Positions 44,475 to 54,078 of a stretch of 56,920 nt of DNA are shown piece after piece. Origin of the DNA: Klebsiella pneumoniae (GTDB lineage: Bacteria > Pseudomonadota > Gammaproteobacteria > Ga0077536); contig CAMAXW010000023.1 in the NCBI GenBank assembly GCA_945862315.1, positions 1 to 56,920 on the forward strand. Reading direction: 5' to 3'. Position numbers and translations under genes: made by a program. Position 1 is the stretch's first letter, and each line of letters begins with the position of its first letter. Below the pieces are notes generated by a model. It was not told the DNA's origin, made no database searches, and saw only the letters and a program-made list of their open reading frames with translations.

Positions 44475-45323
44475 ATGCACTCATCCATGCCCGCAAGCCC
44501 CGCACGCTGGGTGCTGCAACCCGAGCAAGTATTACCCACTTGGCAAATCATTGCGGAAAACGATGCCACCGACAGCGCCAACCCCATGCACGACGACGCC
44601 ACTGCCAGGCAATTGGGATTTGCCGGCGGGCTAGTGCCGGGGGTCACGCTGTATGGTTATCTCACGCATCCTTTGATTGCCCTGTTTGGCGAGGCGTTTC
44701 TGCATCAGGGCAGTTTTGAAGCGCGTTTTCGGCGGCCGGTTTATGCCGGCGAAACCCTCACCACCCACGTCCGGGTAAGCGCCTGCAACGACACCACCTA
44801 CACCTTTGAACTGGCGCTAAAAAATGCCGCCGGCGAGGCTTGCGTGGTGGGTAGCGCCAGTTTTCCGGGCCAAGCCCGAGAATTGCCCACGCTCACCCAC
44901 AGCGTGCCGCTGCCGGCCGTGCGCCGGCCCGCCACCCCCGAGGCGTTGGGGTCCGATCCGCAGTTGGGCACTTTGCATGAAATTTTTACGCCCGCGCAAA
45001 GTGCGGTGCTGTTGCGCGGCATGGGTGAGGATCTGGCGCTCTACCAATCGGTGGTCCACCCCGCGTGGTTGTTGCGGCAGGCCAATATGGTGGTAGACAG
45101 CAACGTGGCGGTAGGACCGTGGATCCACGTGGCGAGCAAAATTGAACACTTCGGCGTGGTGCCTCTCAACGAGCCCTACACCGTGCACGCCCGGGTAGCC
45201 GGTCTTAGCGTGCAAAAAAATCACGATTACGCAGATTTTGAAGTGACCATCGCCACCACCCAAGTGGTGATGTGGGTGATGCACCGGGCCATTTACCGCA
45301 TGGGGGCGGCGCTTCAGGCCTGA
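44475..45323 (+). CDS. MaoC-like double-hotdog protein
   Basis: A 282-residue protein with a MaoC-type hotdog domain in the first half (D-S-A-N-P-M-H-D-D near residues 34-42, G-G-L-V-P-G-V-T-L-Y-G-Y near 52-63, and F-R-R-P-V-Y-A-G-E-T-L near 83-93) and a second, more divergent half. The N-P-M-H segment is close to the catalytic D-x-N-P-x-H of enoyl-CoA hydratase 2, so a hydratase role is plausible. The ATG has an A-A-A-G-G-A-A-A-A site. The preceding 267 bp contain no gene. Confidence 0.72.
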   Translation: MHSSMPASPARWVLQPEQVLPTWQIIAENDATDSANPMHDDATARQLGFAGGLVPGVTLYGYLTHPLIALFGEAFLHQGSFEARFRRPVYAGETLTTHVRVSACNDTTYTFELALKNAAGEACVVGSASFPGQARELPTLTHSVPLPAVRRPATPEALGSDPQLGTLHEIFTPAQSAVLLRGMGEDLALYQSVVHPAWLLRQANMVVDSNVAVGPWIHVASKIEHFGVVPLNEPYTVHARVAGLSVQKNHDYADFEVTIATTQVVMWVMHRAIYRMGAALQA

Positions 45324-45383
45324 GTTTAAATGCCCCACCCGCAACCAGCGGGCCACGCGTGGGGTGGCCGTAGAGAACAGCGC

Positions 45384-46496
45384 TTAGCGCATCGCGCGCA
45401 GCGCCGTGCGCACTTCGTTCACAAAAGATGCCGGCTGTTCAAAGGCGGCAAAATGCCCACCCCGGTCGAGCGTGTTGTAGTGAACCAACTGGGTAAAACG
45501 GGTCGCCGCCCAGCGCTGGGAGATCCGAAAAATCTCGTGCGGATAAATGCTGATCCCGGCCGGCACCTGAATGGGCGCCTTGGGTTTGAGCACCACTGAG
45601 AAGTTTTCCCAGTACATCCGCGCCGAGGACGCCGCAGCGGCTGGTAGCCAATACATCATCACGTTATCCAGCAGTTCGTCGCGCGTGAGAGCGTTCTCCG
45701 GATGGCCGTCGCAATCGGTCCACGCCCAGAATTTCTCCAGTATCCACGCCGCCTGCCCCACGGGTGAGTCGGTGAGCCCGTAGCCGATGGTTTGCGGGCG
45801 GGTACTTTGTTCCTTGGAATACCCAGACTCGGCATCCCAGTAATGCTGAAAGCCAGCCAGCGCGCTGCGCTCGAAGTCGCTGAGGTCTTCCATCATTTCA
45901 GGCGGGATATCCACCAGCGCCATATTGGTGTGGATGCCCGCGCAGTGGGCGGTTTGGGTCATGCCGATATGCATCGTGACGATGGCACCCCAATCGCCCC
46001 CTTGCGCGAAATACTGCGCATAACCTAGCCGGGCCATCAGCGTGCCCCACGCCTGCGCGATCCGGTCCAGTGTCCAGCCTGGCGCCGTGGGCTTACCGGA
46101 AAAACCAAACCCGGGCAGCGAGGGCAAGATCAAATGGAACGCATCGGCGGCCTCACCGCCATGCGCCACCGGATCGGTCAATGGCCCGATGACTTTCATG
46201 AATTCAATCACCGAGCCCGGCCAGCCATGCGTCATGAGCAACGGGCGTGCTGCGGGGTGTGGCGACCTGACGTGCATGAACTGAATGTCCAGACCGTCGA
46301 TTTCGGTGATGAATTGTGGGTGCGCATTGAGAGCCGCCTCGCAGCGACGCCAGTCGTACTGGGTACGCCAGTACTCGCAAATTTCGCGGGTATACGCCAA
46401 CGGAATACCTTGGCTCCAATCGCTCGGGGTTTCGCGTTCTGGCCAGCGGGTTTGGGCGAGGCGTTGTGCGAGATCATCGAGTTCGGTTTGTGGCAC
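45384..46496 (-). CDS. Epoxide hydrolase (EHN-domain type)
   Basis: A 370-residue alpha/beta epoxide hydrolase with the N-terminal EHN domain (L-A-Q-T-R-W-P-E, then W-R-T-Q-Y-D-W-R). The oxyanion motif is H-G-W-P-G-S near residue 90, the nucleophile D168 is in G-G-D-W-G, and the catalytic His is in G-G-H-F-A-A-F-E. The called start is the GTG at 46,496, but the family-like frame continues upstream (I-N-T-D-I-R-P-F-K-F-A) to an ATC at 46,529 that sits seven bases after A-A-G-G-A-G-A. Either that ATC is a rare start or a former ATG has mutated. Confidence 0.87.
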   Translation of the reverse strand: MPQTELDDLAQRLAQTRWPERETPSDWSQGIPLAYTREICEYWRTQYDWRRCEAALNAHPQFITEIDGLDIQFMHVRSPHPAARPLLMTHGWPGSVIEFMKVIGPLTDPVAHGGEAADAFHLILPSLPGFGFSGKPTAPGWTLDRIAQAWGTLMARLGYAQYFAQGGDWGAIVTMHIGMTQTAHCAGIHTNMALVDIPPEMMEDLSDFERSALAGFQHYWDAESGYSKEQSTRPQTIGYGLTDSPVGQAAWILEKFWAWTDCDGHPENALTRDELLDNVMMYWLPAAAASSARMYWENFSVVLKPKAPIQVPAGISIYPHEIFRISQRWAATRFTQLVHYNTLDRGGHFAAFEQPASFVNEVRTALRAMR

Positions 46497-46526
46497 GGCA
46501 AACTTAAAGGGGCGGATGTCGGTATT

Positions 46527-46545
46527 GATGCGGGTTTCTCCTTAG
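46527..46545 (-). promoter_or_regulatory. Strong ribosome-binding site before a non-standard ATC codon
   Basis: On the minus strand the site reads ctaaggagaaacccgcatc. The A-A-G-G-A-G is well placed for translation from the final ATC, and the protein frame from ATC onward looks like an epoxide hydrolase N-terminus. No ribosome-binding site precedes the GTG at 46,496. Confidence 0.6.
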
Positions 46546-46946
46546 GGTTAGATCGCAAATCTCACTAAGCCAAGCAGCGGCGCGCGCCACCATAGGCCCA
46601 TCGGTGGCGGGCGTGCGCGTCCAGCTTAAAAGTATACGCAGCTAGACGTGCAACGCTATTTGCACGCGTTCCCAATGCCCACCCCGGCGCGCTGTGTTGG
46701 GGCTAGGCGGGGCTCACAGATCCAACCGCGCGTGCCCCTGTCCGGCGCTACCCGCGCGCCGGCCGTCGCATCGTGCCGGTGCCACGGCTGGCGTTAGACG
46801 AGTGGCCGCAACGAAGGCATCTCTGGTCTAATCGAGGCCTCGCAGCGGCGGTTTGTCCTGCCGCGGACCCACCCTAAAAACCCAACACCGCCGCACCGGC
46901 CAAGCCGGGCCAACCGCGCAAGGAAGCTCGCACCAGATGACCCGCG
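46530..46946. other. Divergent intergenic region, epoxide hydrolase and NYN-protein genes
   Basis: This stretch of over 400 bp should hold promoters for both directions. A hairpin with an 11-bp stem (one mismatch) lies at 46,581-46,613 (cgcgcgccacc with ggtggcgggcg, loop of 11), upstream of the epoxide hydrolase. From 46,614 to 46,946 I see no gene, repeat or convincing promoter. Confidence 0.5.
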
Positions 46947-48830
46947 ATGAAAATTGATCAACGCGTCATGCCGCCGGCTATCCTCGCCGCTTTTCGCCGG
47001 TTGGTGGAGGAACTAGACGCCGCCCGCTTGGTGGACATCGCCACGAAAAAACCGGGCTTGTTCCCAGGCCTTCGTCCGCTGCTGGCCAATGTGCCGCTGT
47101 TTCGCACGCGGATTAAGTCCGCGCTGGAAACCGACCTCAATGCCGTCACCTCCGCCCTGCTGCAGGAAACCGCGCTCGCGACCGAGGTGGTGGCACGGCT
47201 AGAGACCACCGTGCTGGCAGCCGGGTTCGCGGCCTTGGCAGACTATTTTGGCAGCGCTAATTTTCTGGCGGCAGCGCTGCTCGATAAACGTACCGCGGTG
47301 CGTGAATTGGCGCATCAGTTCATGGGCACTTGGGAACCAGAAACCCCACACGATGTGCCAGACAGTGCAGGCTTGCGCGCCGCCGCGCTGAAGGGCAAAC
47401 GGCCGGCCGTGGCCGCACTGACCGGCCAATTTCAGGCCGAATGGGCGGCGCCGGCGGCAGACCAACAGGCATCGGACGCCACAGCCACCACCCAGCCCGA
47501 CGCTTTGGCCACTTTCTTGGAAGGCCTCAACCAAGTGCTGGGCGAATGCCTACCCGCGGCATCTGAAGGGATCACCAATACCAGCCTAATGGTGCCGGAA
47601 ACAGCCACCCAACAGCCTCATTTAAGCGCCGCCGAAACCGATCGTCTCAGCAAACAATTTGCCCGGGAGAAGAAAAAACTCCAGGATAAAATTGCCCAAA
47701 ATGACCATGAAATAGCGCGCCTAGGCCACGAACTACTGCGCGCCCGCCAAGACTCCAAGTTGCGTGCAACGGAACTCTCACAGGTGAGCCAAGCGGCGCA
47801 CGAACTGCAGGAAACCTTGCACACGCGCATCGAACAAGGCGTCCAAAAAAACCTCAACGATACCTTGCGCCAATGGCTGGTGCCGGTGCGCCAACTCAAT
47901 GCTGCGCTGGTCGATGCACAGCACAGCGATTTGCCTAGTCGCGCGGCAGAACTGCTCGAGCGGCAGCGCGCCGTCGACTTACAGTACGGGAACCGTACCG
48001 CCATGAACGGGCAAATAGAGCAACGGCGTCAATTGCTCGCGCAGATCCAGCACGCTCGGCGTGAGGCGCTCAACCCGCTGCCTGAATTGCGCCACATCGC
48101 CGCACAATTAGTCCGCGAAATTGCCGATTTAACGCAACGTCTAGGACTACCAACAGACGCCAGCAGCCCGGTGGTGACGGCTTTGTTAGCCACCACCAAC
48201 GAGGCTCAAACGCTCGATGAACTGGCCCAGATGCGCCAATTTATCCAACAGGCGACGGGCTTCAATTTGTTGCAGAAAGAAGATCTCGAAGGGCTTTACG
48301 GGGCCTTGAACGAGACCGCAAACCGACTCTACGACCAAGCGAAAATAACGCCCGAGGTTAGCGGCGAACCGGCGCCGTCGCGATTCTTTCTGCGACGTGC
48401 CGTGGTGCAGGGGGAGGCCTTCACGCTATTCATCGATGGGCACAATCTGCTCTTTGAGCTCGCCGAGATTTTTAGCCCTTATTTTTTGGACGGCATCCCC
48501 AAAGCCAAAGCCCGCGAGGTGCTAGGGCAACGCGTCACGCGCATTTTTGCCCAATCAGGGGCCGAGGTTATCCTGTATTTCGATGGCGAGGAGCCCACCC
48601 AGAGCTCGCTCTCGGCGCAAGTGCGCGTGCTGTTTTCGGGTGGCACTGGCGCGCACCGAGCCGATACCGCCATCCTGCAACATCTGCTGGTTTTACAACA
48701 GGCGGGCTACGCAGCGCCCCTGTGTTTGGTCACCCGGGACACCGATTTCGCCCGCCAAGCCAAAGCCATGGGCGTCATCATTCTGCACCCAGAAGAATTC
48801 GCGATCGCCATTGATCTGGCACAAGCCTGA
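46947..48830 (+). CDS. Large coiled-coil protein with C-terminal NYN/PIN-like nuclease domain
   Basis: A 627-residue protein that I cannot assign to a named family. Residues 1-200 are helical and Ala/Leu-rich. Residues about 227-300 and 340-400 are charged heptad-like coiled coils (R-E-K-K-K-L-Q-D-K-I-A-Q-N-D). The C-terminal 140 residues form an NYN/YacP-type PIN-like domain with the expected acidic residues: D497 in F-I-D-G-H-N-L, D546 in Y-F-D-G, D573 in R-A-D-T-A-I and D598/D600 in V-T-R-D-T-D-F. The nuclease site looks intact. It stands alone between an epoxide hydrolase and a monooxygenase gene. A role in RNA cleavage is inferred; partners are unknown. Confidence 0.72.
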   Translation: MKIDQRVMPPAILAAFRRLVEELDAARLVDIATKKPGLFPGLRPLLANVPLFRTRIKSALETDLNAVTSALLQETALATEVVARLETTVLAAGFAALADYFGSANFLAAALLDKRTAVRELAHQFMGTWEPETPHDVPDSAGLRAAALKGKRPAVAALTGQFQAEWAAPAADQQASDATATTQPDALATFLEGLNQVLGECLPAASEGITNTSLMVPETATQQPHLSAAETDRLSKQFAREKKKLQDKIAQNDHEIARLGHELLRARQDSKLRATELSQVSQAAHELQETLHTRIEQGVQKNLNDTLRQWLVPVRQLNAALVDAQHSDLPSRAAELLERQRAVDLQYGNRTAMNGQIEQRRQLLAQIQHARREALNPLPELRHIAAQLVREIADLTQRLGLPTDASSPVVTALLATTNEAQTLDELAQMRQFIQQATGFNLLQKEDLEGLYGALNETANRLYDQAKITPEVSGEPAPSRFFLRRAVVQGEAFTLFIDGHNLLFELAEIFSPYFLDGIPKAKAREVLGQRVTRIFAQSGAEVILYFDGEEPTQSSLSAQVRVLFSGGTGAHRADTAILQHLLVLQQAGYAAPLCLVTRDTDFARQAKAMGVIILHPEEFAIAIDLAQA

Positions 48831-48894
48831 TCACAGGCACCCCAGCTTTTCATCAACAATCTGGCGCGACAGGCGCAGTGGGCGCAAAGCCGAT

Positions 48895-50514
48895 TTATCG
48901 ACCCAACACAAACGGCGCGTAATCCTCGCGGACAATCTCATCCAGTTGCTGCATGTAGGCCGCCATGCCTTCCATGAAGAACATGGAGGCACGCGGCTTG
49001 CCCGGCACGTTTGCGCCGTTAATCCAGCTATCGACCTGCGGAAACAGCGTGAGATCAGCACCCCGACAACAGCGGGCCACCCAGTTTTCTTGGGCGTGAG
49101 GGTCGGTGTCGATGGTGCGATAGCCACCCGCACGGGCGTGCCGCATTAAGTTGGTCATCCAGTTGATCTGGTATTCGTGGACGAGAGGCTGGCTGGTGAA
49201 CGGGCCAAAGGGCCCGAAAATCATGAACAGATTGGGAAAGTCGGCAATGGTCATCCCCATAAAAGCGTCCGGACCCTTAGCCCACTGCTGCTGCAGACGC
49301 CGGCCGTGGCGGCCTACGGTGTCGATTTTTAAATAATTGCCAGTCACTGCATCGAAGCCCGTGGCAAAGATAATGACGTCGAGTGGCATGTGTTCGTGGC
49401 TGGTGCGAATCCCAGACTCGTCAATTTCTACGATGGGTGCCGCTTTTAGATCGACCAGCGTGACGTTGTCACGGTTGAAGCAGTCGTAGTAGCCATCGAC
49501 CGCGAGCGGCCGCTTGGCGTAGAGATCGCGAGGGCACAATTTCTCAGCCAGTGCCGGGTCTTGCACTATCTGACGAATCTTCGCGCGGATAAAATCTGTG
49601 GCGGTGTCGTTGGCCTCCCGGCTGATGATGATGTCGCCGAAGGTCTCCAGCATAAAACCAAAACCGCCACCCTTCTGCCAAGCAGCTTCATAGACTTGCT
49701 GGCGTGCGGCGGCTGACACGCTCAAAGCGGGCGTGGTGCTTTCTTCAAGGCCGAACACCGCCGCGGTGTTGAGCGTGCGCGCAACATAGCCAGCCGGGTC
49801 GGCCGTCATCTGGGCGCGTCGCTCAGCGGGGAATGGCCCACAGCCCAGCGGCACCACGTATTGCGGCGTGCGCTGGAACACCAACAGATGACCCGCCGTG
49901 GGTGCGAGTGCGGTCACGAGTTGAATCCCGGTGGAGCCGGTGCCGATGACGCCAATTCGTTTACCGGCGAGATCGCCGGCTGCCTCCGGCCAGCGTGCGG
50001 CATGATAAATCTGACCCTGGAAGCGTTCCGCGCCCGGAAACACCGGCAAATTAGCCGACGACAACAAACCCACGCCTTCAACCAAATAACGCGCCGCAAC
50101 CGCTTCGCCACGCGCCGTCGTCAAGCGCCAGACCGCAGCAGTCTCGTCCCAATGAGCGGCGAGAATGCGGGTATTAAAATGGATGGAACGCTTGAGATCG
50201 TGCTTATCCGCCACCGCGTTGAGATAGGCGAGCACCTCCGGCTGGCGGGGATAGCGCTCTGACCATTGCCAACTCCGGAAGAGGTCTTCGTCGAAGGAAT
50301 AGCAGTACACCGAGGCGTCGGTGTCCACCCGACAACCGGGGTAGCGGTTCCAGTACCAAGTGCCGCCCACACCGCCGGCATCGTCGAAAGCCTCGGCCTG
50401 TAGCCCCAACTGATCGCGCAGGCGTTGGAGCGCATACAGACCCCCAACGCCGCTGCCGATGACCGCGACCTCCAGCGTGAGGCCATCGAGTGTGTTGCTT
50501 GCGCTTGCTGCCAT
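48895..50514 (-). CDS. Baeyer-Villiger-type flavin monooxygenase
   Basis: A 539-residue class B flavin monooxygenase close to cyclohexanone/phenylacetone monooxygenases. It has the FAD motif G-S-G-V-G-G near residue 20, G-T-W-Y-W-N-R-Y-P-G near 51, the BVMO fingerprint F-Q-G-Q-I-Y-H-A-A-R-W-P at 165-176 and the NADPH motif G-T-G-S-T-G near 191. These enzymes insert oxygen into ketones to give esters or lactones. An amidase gene diverges upstream, and a second, different monooxygenase lies 1.8 kb away. The ketone substrate is unknown. Confidence 0.92.
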   Translation of the reverse strand: MAASASNTLDGLTLEVAVIGSGVGGLYALQRLRDQLGLQAEAFDDAGGVGGTWYWNRYPGCRVDTDASVYCYSFDEDLFRSWQWSERYPRQPEVLAYLNAVADKHDLKRSIHFNTRILAAHWDETAAVWRLTTARGEAVAARYLVEGVGLLSSANLPVFPGAERFQGQIYHAARWPEAAGDLAGKRIGVIGTGSTGIQLVTALAPTAGHLLVFQRTPQYVVPLGCGPFPAERRAQMTADPAGYVARTLNTAAVFGLEESTTPALSVSAAARQQVYEAAWQKGGGFGFMLETFGDIIISREANDTATDFIRAKIRQIVQDPALAEKLCPRDLYAKRPLAVDGYYDCFNRDNVTLVDLKAAPIVEIDESGIRTSHEHMPLDVIIFATGFDAVTGNYLKIDTVGRHGRRLQQQWAKGPDAFMGMTIADFPNLFMIFGPFGPFTSQPLVHEYQINWMTNLMRHARAGGYRTIDTDPHAQENWVARCCRGADLTLFPQVDSWINGANVPGKPRASMFFMEGMAAYMQQLDEIVREDYAPFVLGR

Positions 50515-50769
50515 GCCAGTTCCCCCCGTTCGTTCTGTGCCTAGTGTGGCTTTGGTGCGATTACGCCATATTTTTTCGCGGCGTGCTCACACGGCGCGAT
50601 CTCACGTGCGCCCAAGACTACCGACGTGGGCCACGGTGGCGAAGCAAATCGGCGGCGGCTCGACTAGACTAAACCCGGATCGACACACGACCCGCGCGGC
50701 CAGCAAACCTGCCCCCCCGCGCTGGATATCGCCGCCCACCCCAGCCTATTTTTTTAAGGAGAAACGCCC

Positions 50770-52293
50770 ATGACCGTTCCCGCCCTAACCCCAGAGCAGT
50801 TGCTCGAGGCCGCCCAGCGTGTGGGCCTGTCGTTGAGCCCGGCCGATGTGACCTCTTATCTGGGTTTGCTGGCGCCCTACATTCGCGCCTACAACCTAGT
50901 AGACGCGCTACCCGACAACCTGCCGGAAGTGCAGTACCCGCGGACCCCCGGCACCCGGGCGCTGCCAACCGACAACCCGCATAACGCCTGGTATGTCAGG
51001 ACCGCGATCAAAGGTGCCGCCACCGGCCCGCTGGCCGGCAAGCGCGTCGCCATCAAAGATAACGTGATGGTAGCCGGCGTGCCCATGATGAACGGCAACG
51101 CCATTCTGGAAGGCTATGTGCCGGACATCGACGCCACCATCATCACCCGAATTCTCGACGCCGGCGGTGAAATTGCCGGCAAAACTCACTGCGAAAACTA
51201 CTGCATTTCCGGCGGCAGCCACACCAACGCCAAGGGACCGGTGCACAACCCCTACAAAATGGGTTACTCCGCGGGCGGGTCGTCCTCGGGCAGTGCCGTG
51301 GTGGTCGCGCTGGGTGAAGTAGACATGGCGATAGGCGGGGATCAGGGCGGCTCTATTCGCATGCCAGCGTCTTGGTGCGGCATCGTTGGCATGAAGCCTA
51401 CCCATGGGCTCGTGCCCTATACCGGCATCATGCCCATCGAGATCGTCTTGGATCACACTGGCCCCATGACCACCAACGTCCGCGACAACGCCCTGCTGCT
51501 AGAAGTACTCGCCGGTGTTGACGGTTACGACCCTCGACAGTTTCACGAAAAACAACCCGGCACGCTGGATTACACCACCGGCATTGCGGGCGGTGTGCAA
51601 GGGCTGCGGATTGGCGTGGTGAAGGAAGGTTTTGGCCACATTAATTCAGAAGCCGACGTCGACGCCTGTGTGCGGCGCGCAGCGGAGCATCTGCGCAGCC
51701 TCGGTGCCATCGTCGAAGACATCTCCATTCCCGAGCATTTGATAGCGCCAGCACTGTGGGTGCCCATCGGCACCGAGGGGATAGTGCAGACCATGATGCA
51801 AGGCGACGGCTACGGTGCCTCGCGGCGCGATTTATACGTCACGAGCCTGATGGACAAGCTCCACGGTTGGGAACTGCGCGCCGATCAATTATCGGAAACC
51901 ACCAAGCTACTGACGGTGCTGGGTGTGCACATGAAAAAGCACTACGGCACGCGCTTCTACGGCAAAGCCACCAACATCGCGCGGCGCGTCACTGCCGCCT
52001 ACGACGCGGCGCTGGCCCAATATGACGTGCTGCTGATGCCGACCCTACCGATGAAGGCGACCCCCATTCCACCGCCCGACGCCACGCGCGAACTCCACGT
52101 GCAGCGGGCGCTGGAAATGATCAGCAACACCTCGCCTTTCGACATCACGCACCACCCGGCGATCACCGTACCCTGTGGGATGTCTGAGGGGCTGCCGATA
52201 GGCATGATGCTAGTGGGTAGGCACTTTGACGAGGCGCGGGTGTATCGGGTGAGCTACGCCTTCGAGCAATCGGGCGACTGGAAAACGATGTAG
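50770..52293 (+). CDS. Amidase (amidase-signature family)
   Basis: A 507-residue amidase-signature enzyme with the Ser-cisSer-Lys triad: K96 in V-A-I-K-D-N, the Ser-rich loop G-Y-S-A-G-G-S-S-S-G-S-A near 165-176, and the nucleophile S195 in D-Q-G-G-S-I-R-M-P-A. It hydrolyses amides to acids and ammonia; family members include aliphatic and aromatic amidases and transamidosomal GatA, but no GatB or GatC is nearby. An A-A-G-G-A-G site precedes the ATG. It lies between two minus-strand BVMO-type genes. Confidence 0.92.
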   Translation: MTVPALTPEQLLEAAQRVGLSLSPADVTSYLGLLAPYIRAYNLVDALPDNLPEVQYPRTPGTRALPTDNPHNAWYVRTAIKGAATGPLAGKRVAIKDNVMVAGVPMMNGNAILEGYVPDIDATIITRILDAGGEIAGKTHCENYCISGGSHTNAKGPVHNPYKMGYSAGGSSSGSAVVVALGEVDMAIGGDQGGSIRMPASWCGIVGMKPTHGLVPYTGIMPIEIVLDHTGPMTTNVRDNALLLEVLAGVDGYDPRQFHEKQPGTLDYTTGIAGGVQGLRIGVVKEGFGHINSEADVDACVRRAAEHLRSLGAIVEDISIPEHLIAPALWVPIGTEGIVQTMMQGDGYGASRRDLYVTSLMDKLHGWELRADQLSETTKLLTVLGVHMKKHYGTRFYGKATNIARRVTAAYDAALAQYDVLLMPTLPMKATPIPPPDATRELHVQRALEMISNTSPFDITHHPAITVPCGMSEGLPIGMMLVGRHFDEARVYRVSYAFEQSGDWKTM

Positions 52294-52317
52294 TTATCGC
52301 ACGCCGGGCGGGCATTG

Positions 52318-53805
52318 CTAGCCCGGCGTGCTACCCACGGCACCCGCCCGCGGGTGGTCAAAACTCAGCACGCCATCGGCCAAGGGGGCGTTGCGGAACT
52401 GCTCGCGGTCTTCCACGTAGTTCTGCGTGTTGCGCCAAGGTGCGCGGTCTCCCTGCCGTGGAAATAGTGCCAGTGTGCGTTGCAGATAACCGGGCGTGAA
52501 GTCCTCGATCATCGGCTTGGCGGGCATATCGGCATCGCAGGCGCGCAGCCTCGGCGTGCATTGGCCCACCCCCAGAGCGTCCATCTGGTGAATCATCCGG
52601 CAGGCAAATTCCGCCACCAGTTCCGAGCGCAGCGTCCACGACGCATTGATGTAGCCCATGGTGTAGACGAGGTTGGGCACGCCGGAGAACATCATGCCCC
52701 GGTAGGAATAAGTTTGCGGGAAGCTAATAGGCTGGCCATCCAGACTGAACGCCACTTCTCCCATCAGCACTAACTGCAGACCCGTGGCGGTGACGATGAT
52801 ATCCGCTGGCAGCGTGGCACCGGACGTCAAACGGATGCCCTGCGCCGTGAAGCGCTCAATGGTGTCGGTCACGACCTCCGCCCGCCCGGCGCGAATGGCG
52901 GCAAATAAATCAGCGTCCGGCACCAAACACAGACGCTGGTCCCAAGGCTGGTAGCTGGGCGTGAAATGCCGGTCAACGTCGTAATCTGGCCCCAGCTCTT
53001 TGCGCACCATGCCCAGTAGCTGGCGGCGCACTTTGTCAGGCGCTTGCCGGGTTTGGCGGTAGACGTAACGCTGAAACTGCACGTTCTTCCAACGGGTGAG
53101 GCGATAGGCCAGCCGTGCCGGCAGCAGCTTTTTTAGCCAGTTGGCCACCGCATCCTCAGCCGGTAGCGACACCACATAGGTAGGGGAACGCTGCAGCATG
53201 GTGACTTTGGCCGTCGTGCGCGCCAGTGCCGGCACCAAGGTCATGGCGGTGGCGCCACTGCCAATGATGACCACCCGCTGGTCGCGATAGTCTAAGTTTT
53301 CGGGCCAAGCCTGCGGATGCACGATGGGTCCGGTGAAGTCTTCACGCCCCACGAATTCTGGCGTATAGCCCCCGCGGTAGCTGTAGTAGCCGCTGCAGAT
53401 CAACAGCATATTGCAGGCTAGTTGCACGGTCTCGCCGCCGGCGAGCGTTGCCGTCACCGTCCACGTGGAGGTGGCCGTGGACCACGCCGCAGCCGTGACG
53501 CGGTGGCCAAACCGAATGTGTTGATCGATACCAGACTCGCTCGCCGCTTCGCGCACATAGGCGAGGATAGAGGCTCCATCGGCGATGGCTTTGGCGTCAC
53601 GCCAAGGCTTGGAGTCGTAGCCCATGGTGTACATGTCGCTGTCGGAGCGAATGCCGGGGTAGCGAAAAATATCCCAAGTGCCGCCTACCTGGTCCCGCCC
53701 TTCCAGCAAGACAAATCGCTTGCCCGGACATTTTTCCAGCAGCTGGCGCGCCGCACCGATGCCCGACAAACCAGCGCCTACGATGACCACGTCTACCTGC
53801 TGCAT
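52318..53805 (-). CDS. EthA-like flavin monooxygenase (BVMO)
   Basis: A 495-residue flavin monooxygenase of the EthA/MymA-like branch. FAD motif G-A-G-L-S-G is at residues 10-15, the fingerprint F-T-G-P-I-V-H-P-Q-A-W-P is at 157-168, and the second nucleotide motif is G-S-G-A-T-A near 182. The ATG at 53,805 is used in place of an in-frame TTG at 53,817. EthA-type enzymes oxidise ketones and thioamides; the substrate here is unknown. It is convergent with the amidase gene and differs clearly from the upstream BVMO, so the two probably arose separately. Confidence 0.9.
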   Translation of the reverse strand: MQQVDVVIVGAGLSGIGAARQLLEKCPGKRFVLLEGRDQVGGTWDIFRYPGIRSDSDMYTMGYDSKPWRDAKAIADGASILAYVREAASESGIDQHIRFGHRVTAAAWSTATSTWTVTATLAGGETVQLACNMLLICSGYYSYRGGYTPEFVGREDFTGPIVHPQAWPENLDYRDQRVVIIGSGATAMTLVPALARTTAKVTMLQRSPTYVVSLPAEDAVANWLKKLLPARLAYRLTRWKNVQFQRYVYRQTRQAPDKVRRQLLGMVRKELGPDYDVDRHFTPSYQPWDQRLCLVPDADLFAAIRAGRAEVVTDTIERFTAQGIRLTSGATLPADIIVTATGLQLVLMGEVAFSLDGQPISFPQTYSYRGMMFSGVPNLVYTMGYINASWTLRSELVAEFACRMIHQMDALGVGQCTPRLRACDADMPAKPMIEDFTPGYLQRTLALFPRQGDRAPWRNTQNYVEDREQFRNAPLADGVLSFDHPRAGAVGSTPG

Positions 53806-54078
53806 AGCGAATTCCAAGGATGAGATGCCTCATATTATGCCGCCGCGGGGTGGGTAGTCTTGTGGCGGTTTATCGCGTAGGGCCGTGGGCGTGGAGCACC
53901 CCCGGCAGGCCACTACGCAGTGTGACGCGGGCCGCCGCAACGACCCAGCCAACCATCATGCCAACCGCCACGCCCATAGGCCGTGAAAAAAATCGCAGGT
54001 CGTTCGCCACGCTCAGACTGAGTCAATGACGGCTTGAAATGTGTAGACTTTGAACGACCAACGCGAGAGGGGCAGACC

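Noticed and set aside
46527-46529. Calling the epoxide hydrolase from ATC outright.
   Set aside because: ATC is an extremely rare start; the evidence is good but not enough to replace the GTG without proteomic data, so it is listed as a finding.
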